DNA of 64,000 bases, from assembly GCA_963731665.1 (NCBI GenBank), contig CAVSWP010000008.1, positions 682,001 through 746,000 on the forward strand, given 5' to 3'. The notes under the pieces are model-generated. The model was not told the DNA's origin and ran no database searches. It was given only the letters and a program-made list of their open reading frames with translations. The translations under genes and the position numbers were made by a program. Source of the DNA: Chersky-840 sp035604715 (GTDB lineage Bacteria > Actinomycetota > Acidimicrobiia > Acidimicrobiales > UBA8190). Of the stretch, positions 41,690 to 50,259 are shown in pieces (within the stretch, counting starts at the first letter, position 1; each line of letters opens with the position of its first letter).

Positions 41690-43273
41690 ATGACCCAACG
41701 ACCGGTCTCTCGGGTGCGTCACGCGTCGGCGGCGACTCGCGTGTCAGGTTGGACTGCTACGGTGTCAGCGTTAGCTGCCATATTGTCAGTAGTTGCTGTC
41801 ATATCAGCGGTGGCATCACCGGCCGGAGCCCTGACGCCCCGGCCACCCAGGTTCTCTGGTGCTGCCCCCGGCTCGGTCTCGTGCTCGGTGAGGATGAGCG
41901 TGACCTTCTCGCCCCCGCTCACGAAATCGGGCGGTGGAACCGGCCCGTCGGAGGTAACGGGAAGACTCTCGCACTGCTCCGCCAGTACGAGCGCGGTGTC
42001 GGTCACCGGTGGCACGGTCACCGGGTCATTCACCGAGAGCCCCATCAACTGCGGCACGCCGTCGACCCCCGCAGGGTTGGCCACGCTTGACGTCTCATGG
42101 AAGGGTCAGGTCAACGGCGCGGTCGGTGCCACCACCTACGCCGGCCCGGCCACCTTCACCACCAGCACGGTGACCGGCGAAGCGGTGGGCGTCTACGGAT
42201 ACTCGCAGCCGGGCACCCACCCTGCGTCCAACGTGACGGGATCGTTCTCGGGCTATGCCACGGCCAGCGCTTTGACCCCGACCAGCTTCCATCAACTGCT
42301 CCGCCTGTGCAGCAGGAAGCTCAAGACGATGGCCCTGAGCGGGACCATCAACGTGGGGACAACCAAGGTGGTCGTCGCCCCGCCAGACCTGGTCACGGGG
42401 TCTCCCTTGCCGGGACAGTTCGTTGTGATCAACCAGAGCGGCGATCAAGGAGGAGTGGGCATCGTGTACGGCCCGGCCACCCCTCCCCTCGGGCAGGGGA
42501 GCCTTCAGCTCAATGTGACCGGCACCAATGACCACTGGAGCGTCTACAACTACGACCACATTGGAACCAAGCTGTCCGATATCTCCGCTCTCGGCTATTC
42601 CACCTACACCGACAACGGCACCACCGACCCTGTTCTGCAGATGGAGATCAACCCCGGTAACTCGTCGGGCACCGATGCCGGAGTGACCTACTCGACGTTG
42701 AACTTCGAGCCCTACCTGCAGAGCGCCGGCGTGACGCCGAACACCTGGCAGACGTGGGACGTGCTGTCCGGGAACGTGTGGGGTACCAACCTCACCGGCG
42801 CCCCGGATGGGTATCCACTGTCCTGGAGCGACTTTCTCGCAACCTATCCCAACGCCACCATCATCGGCGGTTTCGGAATCGACGTGGGCAGCGGCTGGTC
42901 GGCGATGACCGGTGAGGCGAACGCGCTCACCATCGGCACTGCCGCCACGTTCTCGTATGACTTTGAGCCGGTGGCGCCTCCGACTCCTCCGGGCATTCAG
43001 ATCACCACGACATCGTTGCCTTCCGGCGTGCTGGGCACGCGGTACTCAACCACCTTGGCGGCCAGCGGGGGCAACCTTCCATACCGGTGGTCGGTGTCGG
43101 TTTTGCCGCACGGACTCCACCTCAACAAGCACACGGGAGTGATTTCGGGTACTCCCCCAATGAACGTCATAGGGGACATAGGGATGTTCACCTTCAACGT
43201 GACCGTCGTCGACAAGAAGATTCACCATATGCACCACTCGGCTACCGCGGAGCTGTCGATCACCATTTCGTGA
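41690..43273 (+). CDS. Large secreted protein with C-terminal Ig-like (He_PIG) domain
   Basis: A 527-residue exported protein. A long N-region and hydrophobic stretch (V-S-A-L-A-A-I-L-S-V-V-A-V-I-S-A-V-A) end in A-S-P-A-G-A, a signal-peptidase site. The body is beta-rich in G, T, S and N with I-N-C-G-T-P-S-T near residue 125. Residues about 440-520 read T-T-S-L-P-S-G-V-L-G-T-R-Y-S-T-T-L-A-A-S-G-G then G-L-H-L-N, G-V-I-S-G-T-P, the putative-Ig (He_PIG) module. ATG at 41690 follows GGCAGGAG. No enzyme motif; adhesin or envelope role likely. Confidence 0.8.
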   Translation: MTQRPVSRVRHASAATRVSGWTATVSALAAILSVVAVISAVASPAGALTPRPPRFSGAAPGSVSCSVRMSVTFSPPLTKSGGGTGPSEVTGRLSHCSASTSAVSVTGGTVTGSFTESPINCGTPSTPAGLATLDVSWKGQVNGAVGATTYAGPATFTTSTVTGEAVGVYGYSQPGTHPASNVTGSFSGYATASALTPTSFHQLLRLCSRKLKTMALSGTINVGTTKVVVAPPDLVTGSPLPGQFVVINQSGDQGGVGIVYGPATPPLGQGSLQLNVTGTNDHWSVYNYDHIGTKLSDISALGYSTYTDNGTTDPVLQMEINPGNSSGTDAGVTYSTLNFEPYLQSAGVTPNTWQTWDVLSGNVWGTNLTGAPDGYPLSWSDFLATYPNATIIGGFGIDVGSGWSAMTGEANALTIGTAATFSYDFEPVAPPTPPGIQITTTSLPSGVLGTRYSTTLAASGGNLPYRWSVSVLPHGLHLNKHTGVISGTPPMNVIGDIGMFTFNVTVVDKKIHHMHHSATAELSITIS

Positions 43274-43424
43274 TGCCCTTTAGAGCGTCATGTCCGTTGG
43301 ACGCGACGACATTTTACCCGCAACGCTTTTCAGCGGCCGGCCTCCAGCCGACCCGTGCTGCAACCGCTCGCAAATCTTCCGACCCGGCGATACAAATCTC
43401 ACCGAACCTGACCCTGACCCGCAC

Positions 43425-44618
43425 TCACATCGGGAATCCCGGTAACACCTTCAAGCCATCGGCGGCATGAGCACTGCGTCGAATGCTGTTGCGTACAGGG
43501 CCGCCGGCGGGGTCGGGGTACCCACTCTCAGGCGATTCGAGATCACCCGTTACCGGACGGGGTCGGAGCCTACGTCGACAGTGTCGGTCTCCAGGGCTGC
43601 TAGCTGGCGAAGGAGGTCCGCCCGCCCTACGCAGTGCCGCCGAGGTGATCCCTGGACTGGCATCGATCACGTCCCACGTCTCCTGTCGGATGCGGTTCAC
43701 TGTCTCAGCGAAAGCCTCCGATGCGTCCGCTGCTGCGTTGCCTCCCGGGATCCTGAACGTGACCTCGACCGCTCCGGTCTCATCCGATGCGAGCGTGAGG
43801 GTTCCCAGGCTTTCATCGGACCCCCGAGCGAGCGGACGAACGGACCCGCACCGATCCTTGCTCATGGTGATGCCGACCGTCCCTGTCATGCCCCGCCCGA
43901 AAGGCCTTCGTGCCTTGAACACATAAGCGGCACCGGTCAGACCCGAGACCTTGCGCTCCGATCCGATCGCCCATCGGCCACGGGTACTGCTTGTCTTGGT
44001 GACGTGGTCGATGATCACCACCGCTGCACCCTGGTCAGTGAGCGTATGCGGTAGTGAGTGATAGAAGCTCGAGACGTCGGTACCCTTGTCGGGGTCCCAA
44101 CCATTGAGCGTCATCGCCTCGGTCATGGAGTCGATCACGGCGACAGTGATCATGTGATCGCATACGGCGAAGACGTTCTCGACGTAGGCTCTCGCTACGG
44201 CATCGAACCGAGTCCCGCTCGGTGAGATGTAGCGGAACCCCTCGGCGATCTCATCCTGACTGAGGCCCAGTTGCTGCAACCGCTCAATGGCAGTAGCGGC
44301 TTCGTCCTCGCAGTCGATCAAGAGTCCAGCGTTTCCGGCCTTGATCTCCTGGGCGATCATGAACAGTGCCGCCCACGTCTTGTACGACTCCGGCTCGCCC
44401 ATGAAGATGTGCGTCCTCCCGGGGTAGACCAGTGCAGCACCATCATCTCGGCGGAAGATCGACGGCTCCGGACGGTGCGTGCCCCGTTGCATGAGGTGTC
44501 GCATGTACCCCTCAGACATCGCATGCCATTCGGACGGGGTAGCGAGCAGATCGGCCCGCCTCTCTTGGGCGGTGACATCTGCTTCGTCCGCTGCTGTCAG
44601 CGGTTGAGTTGTGCTCAT
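43425..44618 (-). CDS. RecA/RepA-fold ATPase of a plasmid or integrative element, disturbed C-terminus
   Basis: A 397-residue reading. Residues 70-300 form an AAA/RecA-like domain of the RepA type: phosphate loop G-E-P-E-S-Y-K-T (74-81, where Tyr replaces the second Walker A glycine), L-L-I-D-C-E-D-E, V-A-V-I-D-S-M-T-E and V-V-I-I-D-H-V-T-K. Such proteins are replicative helicase-like ATPases in actinobacterial plasmids, phages and integrative elements. After I-T-S-A-A-L-R-R-A the frame turns non-protein-like; the next frame gives R-A-D-L-L-R-Q-L-A-A-L-E-T-D and stops at 43551, so a frameshift sits near 43621-43633. Confidence 0.75.
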   Translation of the reverse strand: MSTTQPLTAADEADVTAQERRADLLATPSEWHAMSEGYMRHLMQRGTHRPEPSIFRRDDGAALVYPGRTHIFMGEPESYKTWAALFMIAQEIKAGNAGLLIDCEDEAATAIERLQQLGLSQDEIAEGFRYISPSGTRFDAVARAYVENVFAVCDHMITVAVIDSMTEAMTLNGWDPDKGTDVSSFYHSLPHTLTDQGAAVVIIDHVTKTSSTRGRWAIGSERKVSGLTGAAYVFKARRPFGRGMTGTVGITMSKDRCGSVRPLARGSDESLGTLTLASDETGAVEVTFRIPGGNAAADASEAFAETVNRIRQETWDVIDASPGITSAALRRAGGPPSPASSPGDRHCRRRLRPRPVTGDLESPESGYPDPAGGPVRNSIRRSAHAADGLKVLPGFPM

Positions 44619-44788
44619 GACTGCGTGTCCTCCGGCTCACGACCGAGCAGTACCGCCGTTCGGATCCGCCACACTCCGAGGACGTATTCAGCACCCGGCA
44701 TTTTCCCCGCTCGGATCTGGCGACGGATGTGCTCGGGTGTGACCTGCACAAGCTCGGCGGCCTGCTTCACGGTCAGGTAGGTGAGCAT
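44615..44788 (-). CDS. Excisionase-like helix-turn-helix protein
   Basis: A 57-residue protein, ATG at 44788: T-Y-L-T-V-K-Q-A-A-E-L-V-Q-V-T-P-E-H-I-R-R-Q-I-R-A-G-K, then G-V-W-R-I-R. This is the MerR-like winged HTH of Xis/excisionase family proteins, which bind DNA beside attachment sites or regulate element genes. The stop overlaps the ATPase start (ATGA), so they form a small operon, typical of integrative elements. No integrase is adjacent. Confidence 0.78.
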   Translation of the reverse strand: MLTYLTVKQAAELVQVTPEHIRRQIRAGKMPGAEYVLGVWRIRTAVLLGREPEDTQS

Positions 44789-45129
44789 TTCCAACGCTCC
44801 GTCCCGATAACGGTGCTGCTCATGTCGACGTGCCTTTCGCCTCGTACCTCAAGCGACGTCGATCACGGAGGGGCCACCTCGCCCCATGGGGGGCCAGGGT
44901 CGGCTGAGGATCACAGAGCCGTGGCTCTCCCCTCACTCTTGACGATCTCTAGCAGACACTACCGGGGGCAGATGCCGCAGGGGACCCGATGCCCCTGGAG
45001 ACGCCCGGGTGCTATCTGAGAGGCCTGGTAGGAGGAAAGGCCCAGCCGGTCTGGCAGGTACCACGCAGTCGTGGCGGATCGTTCGGTGTCACCATCAATC
45101 GTTGGGGTCGGGGGAGTATCGTTGCAGCT
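44789..45129. other. Intergenic between divergent small genes
   Basis: About 340 bases between the Xis-like gene and the small plus-strand gene at 45130. It should carry the element's divergent promoters. No gene is supported. Confidence 0.3.
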
Positions 45130-45306
45130 ATGTCCCTTCTTGAAGATGTAGAGGCGAAGTTGGTCAAGGCTCACACTGCGATCAAGGACGCACGGCACGC
45201 ACGGCACGGCATGGAGAAAGACTGGTTCGACGCCATCGGCACGGCGCTGGTCCACATGGGCGAGGCTGTCCACCGGGTCGCAGAAGAGGTCGAGAGTAAG
45301 AAGTAA
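45130..45306 (+). CDS. Small helical hypothetical protein
   Basis: A 58-residue protein from ATG 45130: a helix pair with L-L-E-D-V-E-A-K-L-V-K-A-H-T-A-I-K and a second helix ending E-S-K-K. Charged and probably cytoplasmic. No family recognised. It belongs with the neighbouring Xis/ATPase genes as likely accessory element content. Confidence 0.5.
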   Translation: MSLLEDVEAKLVKAHTAIKDARHARHGMEKDWFDAIGTALVHMGEAVHRVAEEVESKK

Positions 45307-45366
45307 CCGATCAGGTCGGGGGCATCCTCCGGTTGACAAGGCCCGGGAAACGGTCATGCTTTCGTT

Positions 45367-45528
45367 ATGACCAGTACTCCAGGCATCCTGTTGTGGATCC
45401 TCATCGTGGGCGAGGTCGCCTGGTTGGCGTGGCTCGGTCGCCATTGGTACCAGCAACTGAGCGACGTGCGTGACGCCAACCGCATGTCGGGGGCAGGCCC
45501 AGGACGGGACGAAACGCTGTCAGGCTGA
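45367..45528 (+). CDS. Small single-pass membrane protein
   Basis: A 53-residue protein from ATG 45367: I-L-L-W-I-L-I-V-G-E-V-A-W-L-A-W-L-G is a transmembrane helix at about 7-24, followed by a polar tail. Its function is unknown; it follows the 45130 gene by 60 bases and may be co-transcribed. Confidence 0.45.
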   Translation: MTSTPGILLWILIVGEVAWLAWLGRHWYQQLSDVRDANRMSGAGPGRDETLSG

Positions 45529-45797
45529 GCGGGAGACCGTCGGACTGCGCGCCTTGCAAGAGCCTTGGTGCACCGAGGCTGTCGAGGCCGTTGGATTGCT
45601 CACACCGCTCACGGATGTGACCAAAGGCCCCTAGGACCGAGACCGCCGCAGGCGTAGCGTTTTCGTTGGGACGGCTTCTGAAGGGCGTACCCCCTTGGTC
45701 CAGAGGTCGCCCCAGGCAGGGAGTTGGCGGGGTGCGGGCAGCGCATCGAGCGGCTCCAGCGGCTTTGACGCTGATTCCGTACCCTGCCGCCCTTCCG

Positions 45798-46458
45798 AGT
45801 CCTACCGGTATGGCGGAAAGTCCTGGCCTTAGCGTCGCATCCCCGGAGCGCTCCTGCGTCGAATGCGGGGTGGAAGGCGTCTGCTGGCAGGGAGGCCGGG
45901 ACACGGGCATCCGCCATCGGAGTCATGACGCCCGATTCGTCTGGGGCGTCACCCGTGTCCCGCCAGTCCCTGGGATTCTCCTGGTGCCGTAGAGGTGGCA
46001 CCGACCCCCCGGAGTAACCCGCTCGCCACGGTATGCCCACAAGTGGAGCGTGTCCACGGGCAATCTGACCACCAGGGATCCCCCACGGCTGACAAGGGGT
46101 GTTGCTATCTTCTGCGGGTCACCGGCAGTCGGAATGTGACCGATCCGGGCATCCGACGAATCGGCCCAGACCCCGCCGATTGCCCAACCCCTCTGGCGGG
46201 AGGTGGCTCCATGGTGATTGAGATCGAGAGCATCGCTGGCGACTTTCTGCCCGGTGACGATGGTCTGTACTCGTTCGTCGTCACCTACGCAGATGGCACG
46301 GAGGAACCCCGACGAGCGACGCTTCTAGAGGTGGGCACCCTGGCGTCCTTAGCGGGCCTGCACCTCTTGAACAGCAGCCCCGGATCCTTCCGGTATGGCG
46401 GAAAGTCCTGAGGCCTTAGCGCATCCCCCCGACCGCTTCCTGCGTCGAATGCGGGGCT
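45798..46458 (+). repeat. Direct-repeat-bounded unit, copy B of the hairpin/small-gene repeat
   Basis: About 65 bases starting CCGGTATGGCGGAAAGTCCT and ending GCGTCGAATGCGGGG recur directly at 45798-45870 and 46389-46458. Between them lie the conserved segment 45895-46205, with nested stems GGGACACGGG (45898-45907) / CCCGTGTCCC (45952-45961) and TGACGCC / GGCGTCA, and the small gene 46211-46411. The second direct repeat includes the 3' end of the gene, so the first is probably the tail of a lost gene copy, i.e. a decayed tandem array. Confidence 0.65.
46211..46411 (+). CDS. Small conserved hypothetical protein of the repeat unit
   Basis: A 66-residue acidic protein: M-V-I-E-I-E-S-I-A-G-D-F-L-P-G-D-D-G, Y-S-F-V-V-T-Y-A-D-G-T-E-E-P-R-R-A-T then a short helix and S-F-R-Y-G-G-K-S at the end. 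Its decayed paralogue is at 26903-27056. It has no membrane segment or known motif; two-strand beta plus helix is likely. The start follows GGGAGGTGG. Preserved together with a structured upstream region, it may be part of a small mobile or addiction-like unit (speculation). Confidence 0.6.
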   Translation: MVIEIESIAGDFLPGDDGLYSFVVTYADGTEEPRRATLLEVGTLASLAGLHLLNSSPGSFRYGGKS

Positions 46459-46494
46459 GTGGTGGGCATCCGGGTGTTCGACTGCCCTGAATCA

Positions 46495-47301
46495 CTAGGG
46501 AGAGTCTGGAGAGAGGCCGAGCATCTTGGTCACGCCATGGTCACGACCGGCGGTATAGCCACCATCCACCACGAGCGCATGTCCGGTGATGAACGATGCG
46601 TCGGTGGAGAGAAGGAAGGCCGCCGCCGAAGCGATCTCAGATGCCTGCCCGAACCGACCGAGCTTGTGCTCCCGGATGATGTCGTCCCGGACGTCGGCCA
46701 TATCCGGAGTCCCGAATAGTACCTGGCTGGTCATCGGCGTATCGATGAATCCGGGGCAGATCGTGTTCACGCGGATGCCGCGCCCGGCGTAGTCGATGGC
46801 CATGTTCTTGGTGACGATGACGACGCCCCCCTTGGAGGCGCTGTAGGCGCTGCCTCCCGCCGTCCCCTCGATGCCCTCGATGCTGGCGATGGTCACCACC
46901 GAGCCCCGCGCCTGGTCGACGAGGGGTTGGTCGAGCATGCGGGCGATGACGTGCTTCGCCGTCAAGAACGTGCCGAACAGGTTCACCCCCACGACGCGGT
47001 TCCATTCCTGGGTGTCGATCATGTGCACGGCTCCCCCTCCGGCCACCCCGGCGGCGTTGACGAGACCGTCGATGCGGCCGAACGCACGGGCCGCCTCTTC
47101 CACGAGGTGGACCACGGAATCCTCGTCGGTGACGTCGACCGAGGTGAAGGCCCAGGCTCCCTCGCCCGGGGCATCCCCGCCGAGCGCGAGATCAGCACCC
47201 ATGACACTGGCACCCTCCTCGAGTAGTCGCGCCGCGCTCGCCCGACCGATGCCCGAGGCCGCCCCGGTGACGATCACGTGTTTTCCCGCCAGCCCCCGCA
47301 T
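46495..47301 (-). CDS. Short-chain dehydrogenase/reductase (SDR)
   Basis: A 268-residue classical SDR. NAD(P) motif T-G-A-A-S-G-I-G at 12-19, N-A-A-G at 82-85, Ser140 and Y-S-A-S-K with Tyr153 and Lys157 form the catalytic set; C-P-G-F-I-D-T-P follows. Oxidises or reduces a secondary alcohol/ketone, cytoplasmic. Start ATG 47301. It is divergent from the LLM monooxygenase gene with about 50 bases between, so a shared promoter region is probable. Confidence 0.93.
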   Translation of the reverse strand: MRGLAGKHVIVTGAASGIGRASAARLLEEGASVMGADLALGGDAPGEGAWAFTSVDVTDEDSVVHLVEEAARAFGRIDGLVNAAGVAGGGAVHMIDTQEWNRVVGVNLFGTFLTAKHVIARMLDQPLVDQARGSVVTIASIEGIEGTAGGSAYSASKGGVVIVTKNMAIDYAGRGIRVNTICPGFIDTPMTSQVLFGTPDMADVRDDIIREHKLGRFGQASEIASAAAFLLSTDASFITGHALVVDGGYTAGRDHGVTKMLGLSPDSP

Positions 47302-47352
47302 CGGACCCCCTCGTTGTCCCCACCGCCGGCGGTTTGTCGGCGGGTGGGCTGG

Positions 47353-48477
47353 ATGATAGGACCCTCCACCGTGCAATTCGCCCTGTTCTACGAGATCCCC
47401 GTCCCCGAGCCGTGGGGGCCTGACAGCGAGCACACGGCGTACAAGAACGTCCTCGCCCAGGCGGTGGCGGGCGAAAAGTACGGATGGGACGCGTTCTGGA
47501 CCGTCGAGCACCACTTTCTCTCGGAGTTCTCCCACTGCTCGAACCCCGAGGTCCTCTACGGGGCCGTGGCGGCTCTCACCGAGCGCATCCGCATCGGGTA
47601 CGGGGTGCGGTTGATGCCCCAGCCCTACAACCATCCGGTCCGCACGGCCGAATCGGTGGCGGTTCTCGACCTGCTCTCTGATGGGCGGGTGGACCTGGGG
47701 ACGGGTCGTTCCTCGACAAGGGCCGAGCTCGAAGGGTTCGGGGTCGACCCGGCTGAGACCCGCGCCATGTGGCAGGAAGCCATCGGTCACGTGGTGGGGT
47801 GCTGGACCAACGACGAGTACGAGCTGGCGGGCAAGTACTGGCAGATGCCCAAACGGCGCGTCCACCCCAAGCCCCGGCAGAGCCCGCACCCCCCCATCTG
47901 GGGCGCCACCAGCAGTGAGGACGGACATCGCCAAGTCGGCGCGCTGGGCCTGGGCCTGTGCTCGTTCGCCGTCGGCGTCTCCCCCCAGGAGGTCAAGGCC
48001 AAGGTCGACATCTACCGCGAGGCCGTGGGGAGCTGCACGAAGCCCATCGGCGCCTTCGTGAACAACCGCGCCGCCACCTTCACCATGGCCCTGTGCGCCC
48101 CGGACCGTGCAGCCGCCCACGATGCGGCCCGGCAGTCTTTCGAGTGGTACCCGAAGACCGGCGCCCGCCACATCGCTTCCATGACGGACTGGATGATCGA
48201 GCGGAACCAGGACCTGGGGTCTTACGCCTACGCCGCCGACATGAAGAAGATCGATGACGAGGGGGCTCTCGACCTGCTCTCGCTCGAGTACCTGGTGGAG
48301 GCCAACGCCTGTGTGCTCGGGACGCCCGAAGACTGCATCACGACGTGCCGCCTGTACGAGGAGGCCGGGATCGATCTGCTCCTGTGCCTCGTCAACCCCT
48401 ACAACATCCCCCACGAGACGGTCATGCAGACCATCGAGCTCATGGGGACCGAGGTCATACCGGAGTTCCACCGCTGA
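47353..48477 (+). CDS. LLM-class flavin-dependent monooxygenase
   Basis: A 374-residue bacterial-luciferase-like protein: F-A-L-F-Y-E-I-P-V-P, F-W-T-V-E-H-H-F-L, R-I-G-Y-G-V-R-L-M-P, L-L-S-D-G-R-V-D-L-G-T-G-R and W-G-A-T-S-S. It resembles the FMN-type long-chain alkane or luciferase-alpha-like group rather than the F420 group. ATG 47353 is used; a GTG at 47371 nearer the first strand is possible. The downstream esterase starts 3 bases after its stop, so the two are an operon. Confidence 0.88.
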   Translation: MIGPSTVQFALFYEIPVPEPWGPDSEHTAYKNVLAQAVAGEKYGWDAFWTVEHHFLSEFSHCSNPEVLYGAVAALTERIRIGYGVRLMPQPYNHPVRTAESVAVLDLLSDGRVDLGTGRSSTRAELEGFGVDPAETRAMWQEAIGHVVGCWTNDEYELAGKYWQMPKRRVHPKPRQSPHPPIWGATSSEDGHRQVGALGLGLCSFAVGVSPQEVKAKVDIYREAVGSCTKPIGAFVNNRAATFTMALCAPDRAAAHDAARQSFEWYPKTGARHIASMTDWMIERNQDLGSYAYAADMKKIDDEGALDLLSLEYLVEANACVLGTPEDCITTCRLYEEAGIDLLLCLVNPYNIPHETVMQTIELMGTEVIPEFHR

Positions 48478-48479
48478 TC

Positions 48480-49466
48480 GTGACGTCGTACCCGTCTCTG
48501 GACCCCGAGCTGGCCGCCGCTCTGGCCGCGTTCCCCGAGGGCGTCGACCCCGGCGTGCACCTGCAGGACCTGAACGTCATCCGGATGCTGCGCTCCACCC
48601 TCGACCTGCTCCAGGCCACCGGAGGCGCTCTCCCCACCGACGAGCGCGTCACCGTCGTTGACCGCACCATCCCCGGTCCCGACCCCGGATCGAGGGTCCC
48701 GGTGCGCGTCTACGCCCCCGTTCCCGACGAGACCGAGGTGGCGCCGGCCCTGGTGTTCTTCCATGGTGGCGCCTTCGTACTCGGCGACCGGTACACCGAG
48801 GAGCTGCGCTGCCTGCGCTACGCGGCCGAGGCCCGCTGTGTCGTGGTGTCCGTCGACTACCGGCTGGCGCCCGAACACCGCTACCCCGCCGCCGTCGACG
48901 ACTGCTTCGCGGGGCTCGAGTGGACGGTGGCCAACGCACGAGAGCTGGGTGGCGACCCGGCCCGGGTCGGCGTGGCCGGCAGCAGCGCCGGCGGCGCCCT
49001 GGCGGCGGCCGTGGCCCTGATGGCGCACGACCGGGGTGGGCCGGCCGTGGTGTTCCAACTCCTGAACTACCCGGTGATCGACGACCGCATGGACACCCCC
49101 TCGATGCGCACCTTCCACGACACGCCCCTGTGGACGAGCGGCTCCACCGCCGACATGTGGCAGCACTACCTCGGCGATCCCGAGGGGCGGGGCGAGGTCT
49201 CTCGCTACGCGGCGCCGGGACGCGCCGAAACCTTGGGCGGTCTCCCCTCGGCGTACATCCTCACCGCCGAGCTCGATCCGCTGCGCGACGAGGGCATCGA
49301 CTATGCGCGTCGCCTCATGCAGGCCGGGGTGCCCACCGAGCTGCACACCGTGCCCGGTGCCTGCCACGGCTTCGACATCATCGCGGCCGACAGCGCCCTC
49401 GGGCGCCGGGCCCTCGACGAGCAGGTCCACGCCCTGGTGCGGGGGCTGCGCGGCCCTACGAGCTGA
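48480..49466 (+). CDS. Alpha/beta hydrolase, hormone-sensitive-lipase type
   Basis: A 328-residue carboxylesterase. H-G-G-A-F at 95-99 is the oxyanion H-G-G motif, G-S-S-A-G-G at 157-162 holds the nucleophile Ser159, and D-P-L-R-D-E-G and C-H-G-F-D near the C-terminus supply the Asp and His. This is the HSL (family IV) pattern. GTG start at 48480. Following the monooxygenase directly, it may hydrolyse the ester or lactone product of a Baeyer-Villiger-like step (inference). Its end overlaps the convergent DUF2277 gene by 11 bases. Confidence 0.9.
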   Translation: MTSYPSLDPELAAALAAFPEGVDPGVHLQDLNVIRMLRSTLDLLQATGGALPTDERVTVVDRTIPGPDPGSRVPVRVYAPVPDETEVAPALVFFHGGAFVLGDRYTEELRCLRYAAEARCVVVSVDYRLAPEHRYPAAVDDCFAGLEWTVANARELGGDPARVGVAGSSAGGALAAAVALMAHDRGGPAVVFQLLNYPVIDDRMDTPSMRTFHDTPLWTSGSTADMWQHYLGDPEGRGEVSRYAAPGRAETLGGLPSAYILTAELDPLRDEGIDYARRLMQAGVPTELHTVPGACHGFDIIAADSALGRRALDEQVHALVRGLRGPTS

Positions 49467-49677
49467 TCTTCGACCCCGGTCGCCCCGAGACGAGCCCGTC
49501 GAGCAGGGCACGAGTCGAGCGGGCGATGTCGTCCACGGCCCGCTCGAAGGTGACGCGATTGGCCTCGGAGGGGGCGCGGTAGCCGCTGACCTTCCTCACG
49601 TACTGGAGAGCGGCGGCGCGCACATCCTCGTCGGGTACGGCTTGGGGGCTTCGCAGGGTCACGATGCTTCTGCACAT
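49456..49677 (-). CDS. DUF2277 family protein
   Basis: A 73-residue protein matching the DUF2277 pattern: M-C-R-S-I-x-x-L near the start, D-E-D-V-R-A-A-A-L-Q-Y-V-R-K-V-S-G, then S-E-A-N and A-V-D-D-I-A-x-x-T-R-x-L-L. Function unknown. Start ATG 49677. Convergent with, and overlapping by 11 bases, the esterase gene. Confidence 0.9.
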   Translation of the reverse strand: MCRSIVTLRSPQAVPDEDVRAAALQYVRKVSGYRAPSEANRVTFERAVDDIARSTRALLDGLVSGRPGSKISS

Positions 49678-49771
49678 GCCGACACCGTCCCACAGACGGC
49701 GCTTGCCCGCCTCCCCCTCTCGTGGCGGCCTCCTCGAAGAGACCGCCGGATAGGACCAAAGACCTGCTCGG

Positions 49772-49921
49772 TGCCCACCAATGGCCCTAGACCCGGACCC
49801 ACCCGGAAGCGCATCGTGAACAGAGAAGTTGAACCGATGGGCGCGATGCCCACCGATGGCCCTAGACCCGAACCCGCCACATGGCGCATCGTGACCCGAG
49901 TATTTGGACTGACGAGCGCGA
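49772..49921 (+). repeat. Two tandem 75-bp units
   Basis: Units begin TGCCCACCAATGGCCCTAGA (49772) and TGCCCACCGATGGCCCTAGA (49847), share CGCATCGTGA inside and end GCGCGA. Each is 75 bases, about 70-75 percent identical, so the period is a multiple of three. A small frame begins just after the second unit. It may be a duplicated leader or a decayed duplicated N-terminus. Confidence 0.6.
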
Positions 49922-50070
49922 TGACCCCAGGGCAGCGGTGTGACGAGATCATCAAGATGATCGATGAGGTGCTCGACGCCGTCGTGCTCGTCGAGCTCGG
50001 TGTCGATGTCGATGCCCCACACCGGCGTGGCGCCGACTCGCAGATCCTCCGGGCACCACGGGACGCGTGA
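49921..50070 (+). CDS. Possible small helical protein
   Basis: A 49-residue frame from ATG 49921: M-T-P-G-Q-R-C-D-E-I-I-K-M-I-D-E-V-L-D, then V-V-L-V-E-L-G-V-D-V-D-A-P. The opening resembles short actinobacterial proteins starting M-T-P-E-x-R-x-x-E-I-I-x-L-I-D, but I cannot name the family. It follows the 75-bp tandem repeat. Could be fortuitous. Confidence 0.3.
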   Translation: MTPGQRCDEIIKMIDEVLDAVVLVELGVDVDAPHRRGADSQILRAPRDA

Positions 50071-50259
50071 TGACGGCACTGCGCCTCCACCACCGCCGTT
50101 ACTCCTTCGTCTGGGACCTCGTCGATCTCTGGCGCTCCGCCTTCCGCCACACCGCTCGCTGACCGCGTTCGGTTGGCGCCTGTCGCGGCGCACCGTCGTG
50201 CCACGCCGGACGCGCCCGGGTGGGCGTAGACCCGGCCCGACGCGATACGGTCCGAGTCT

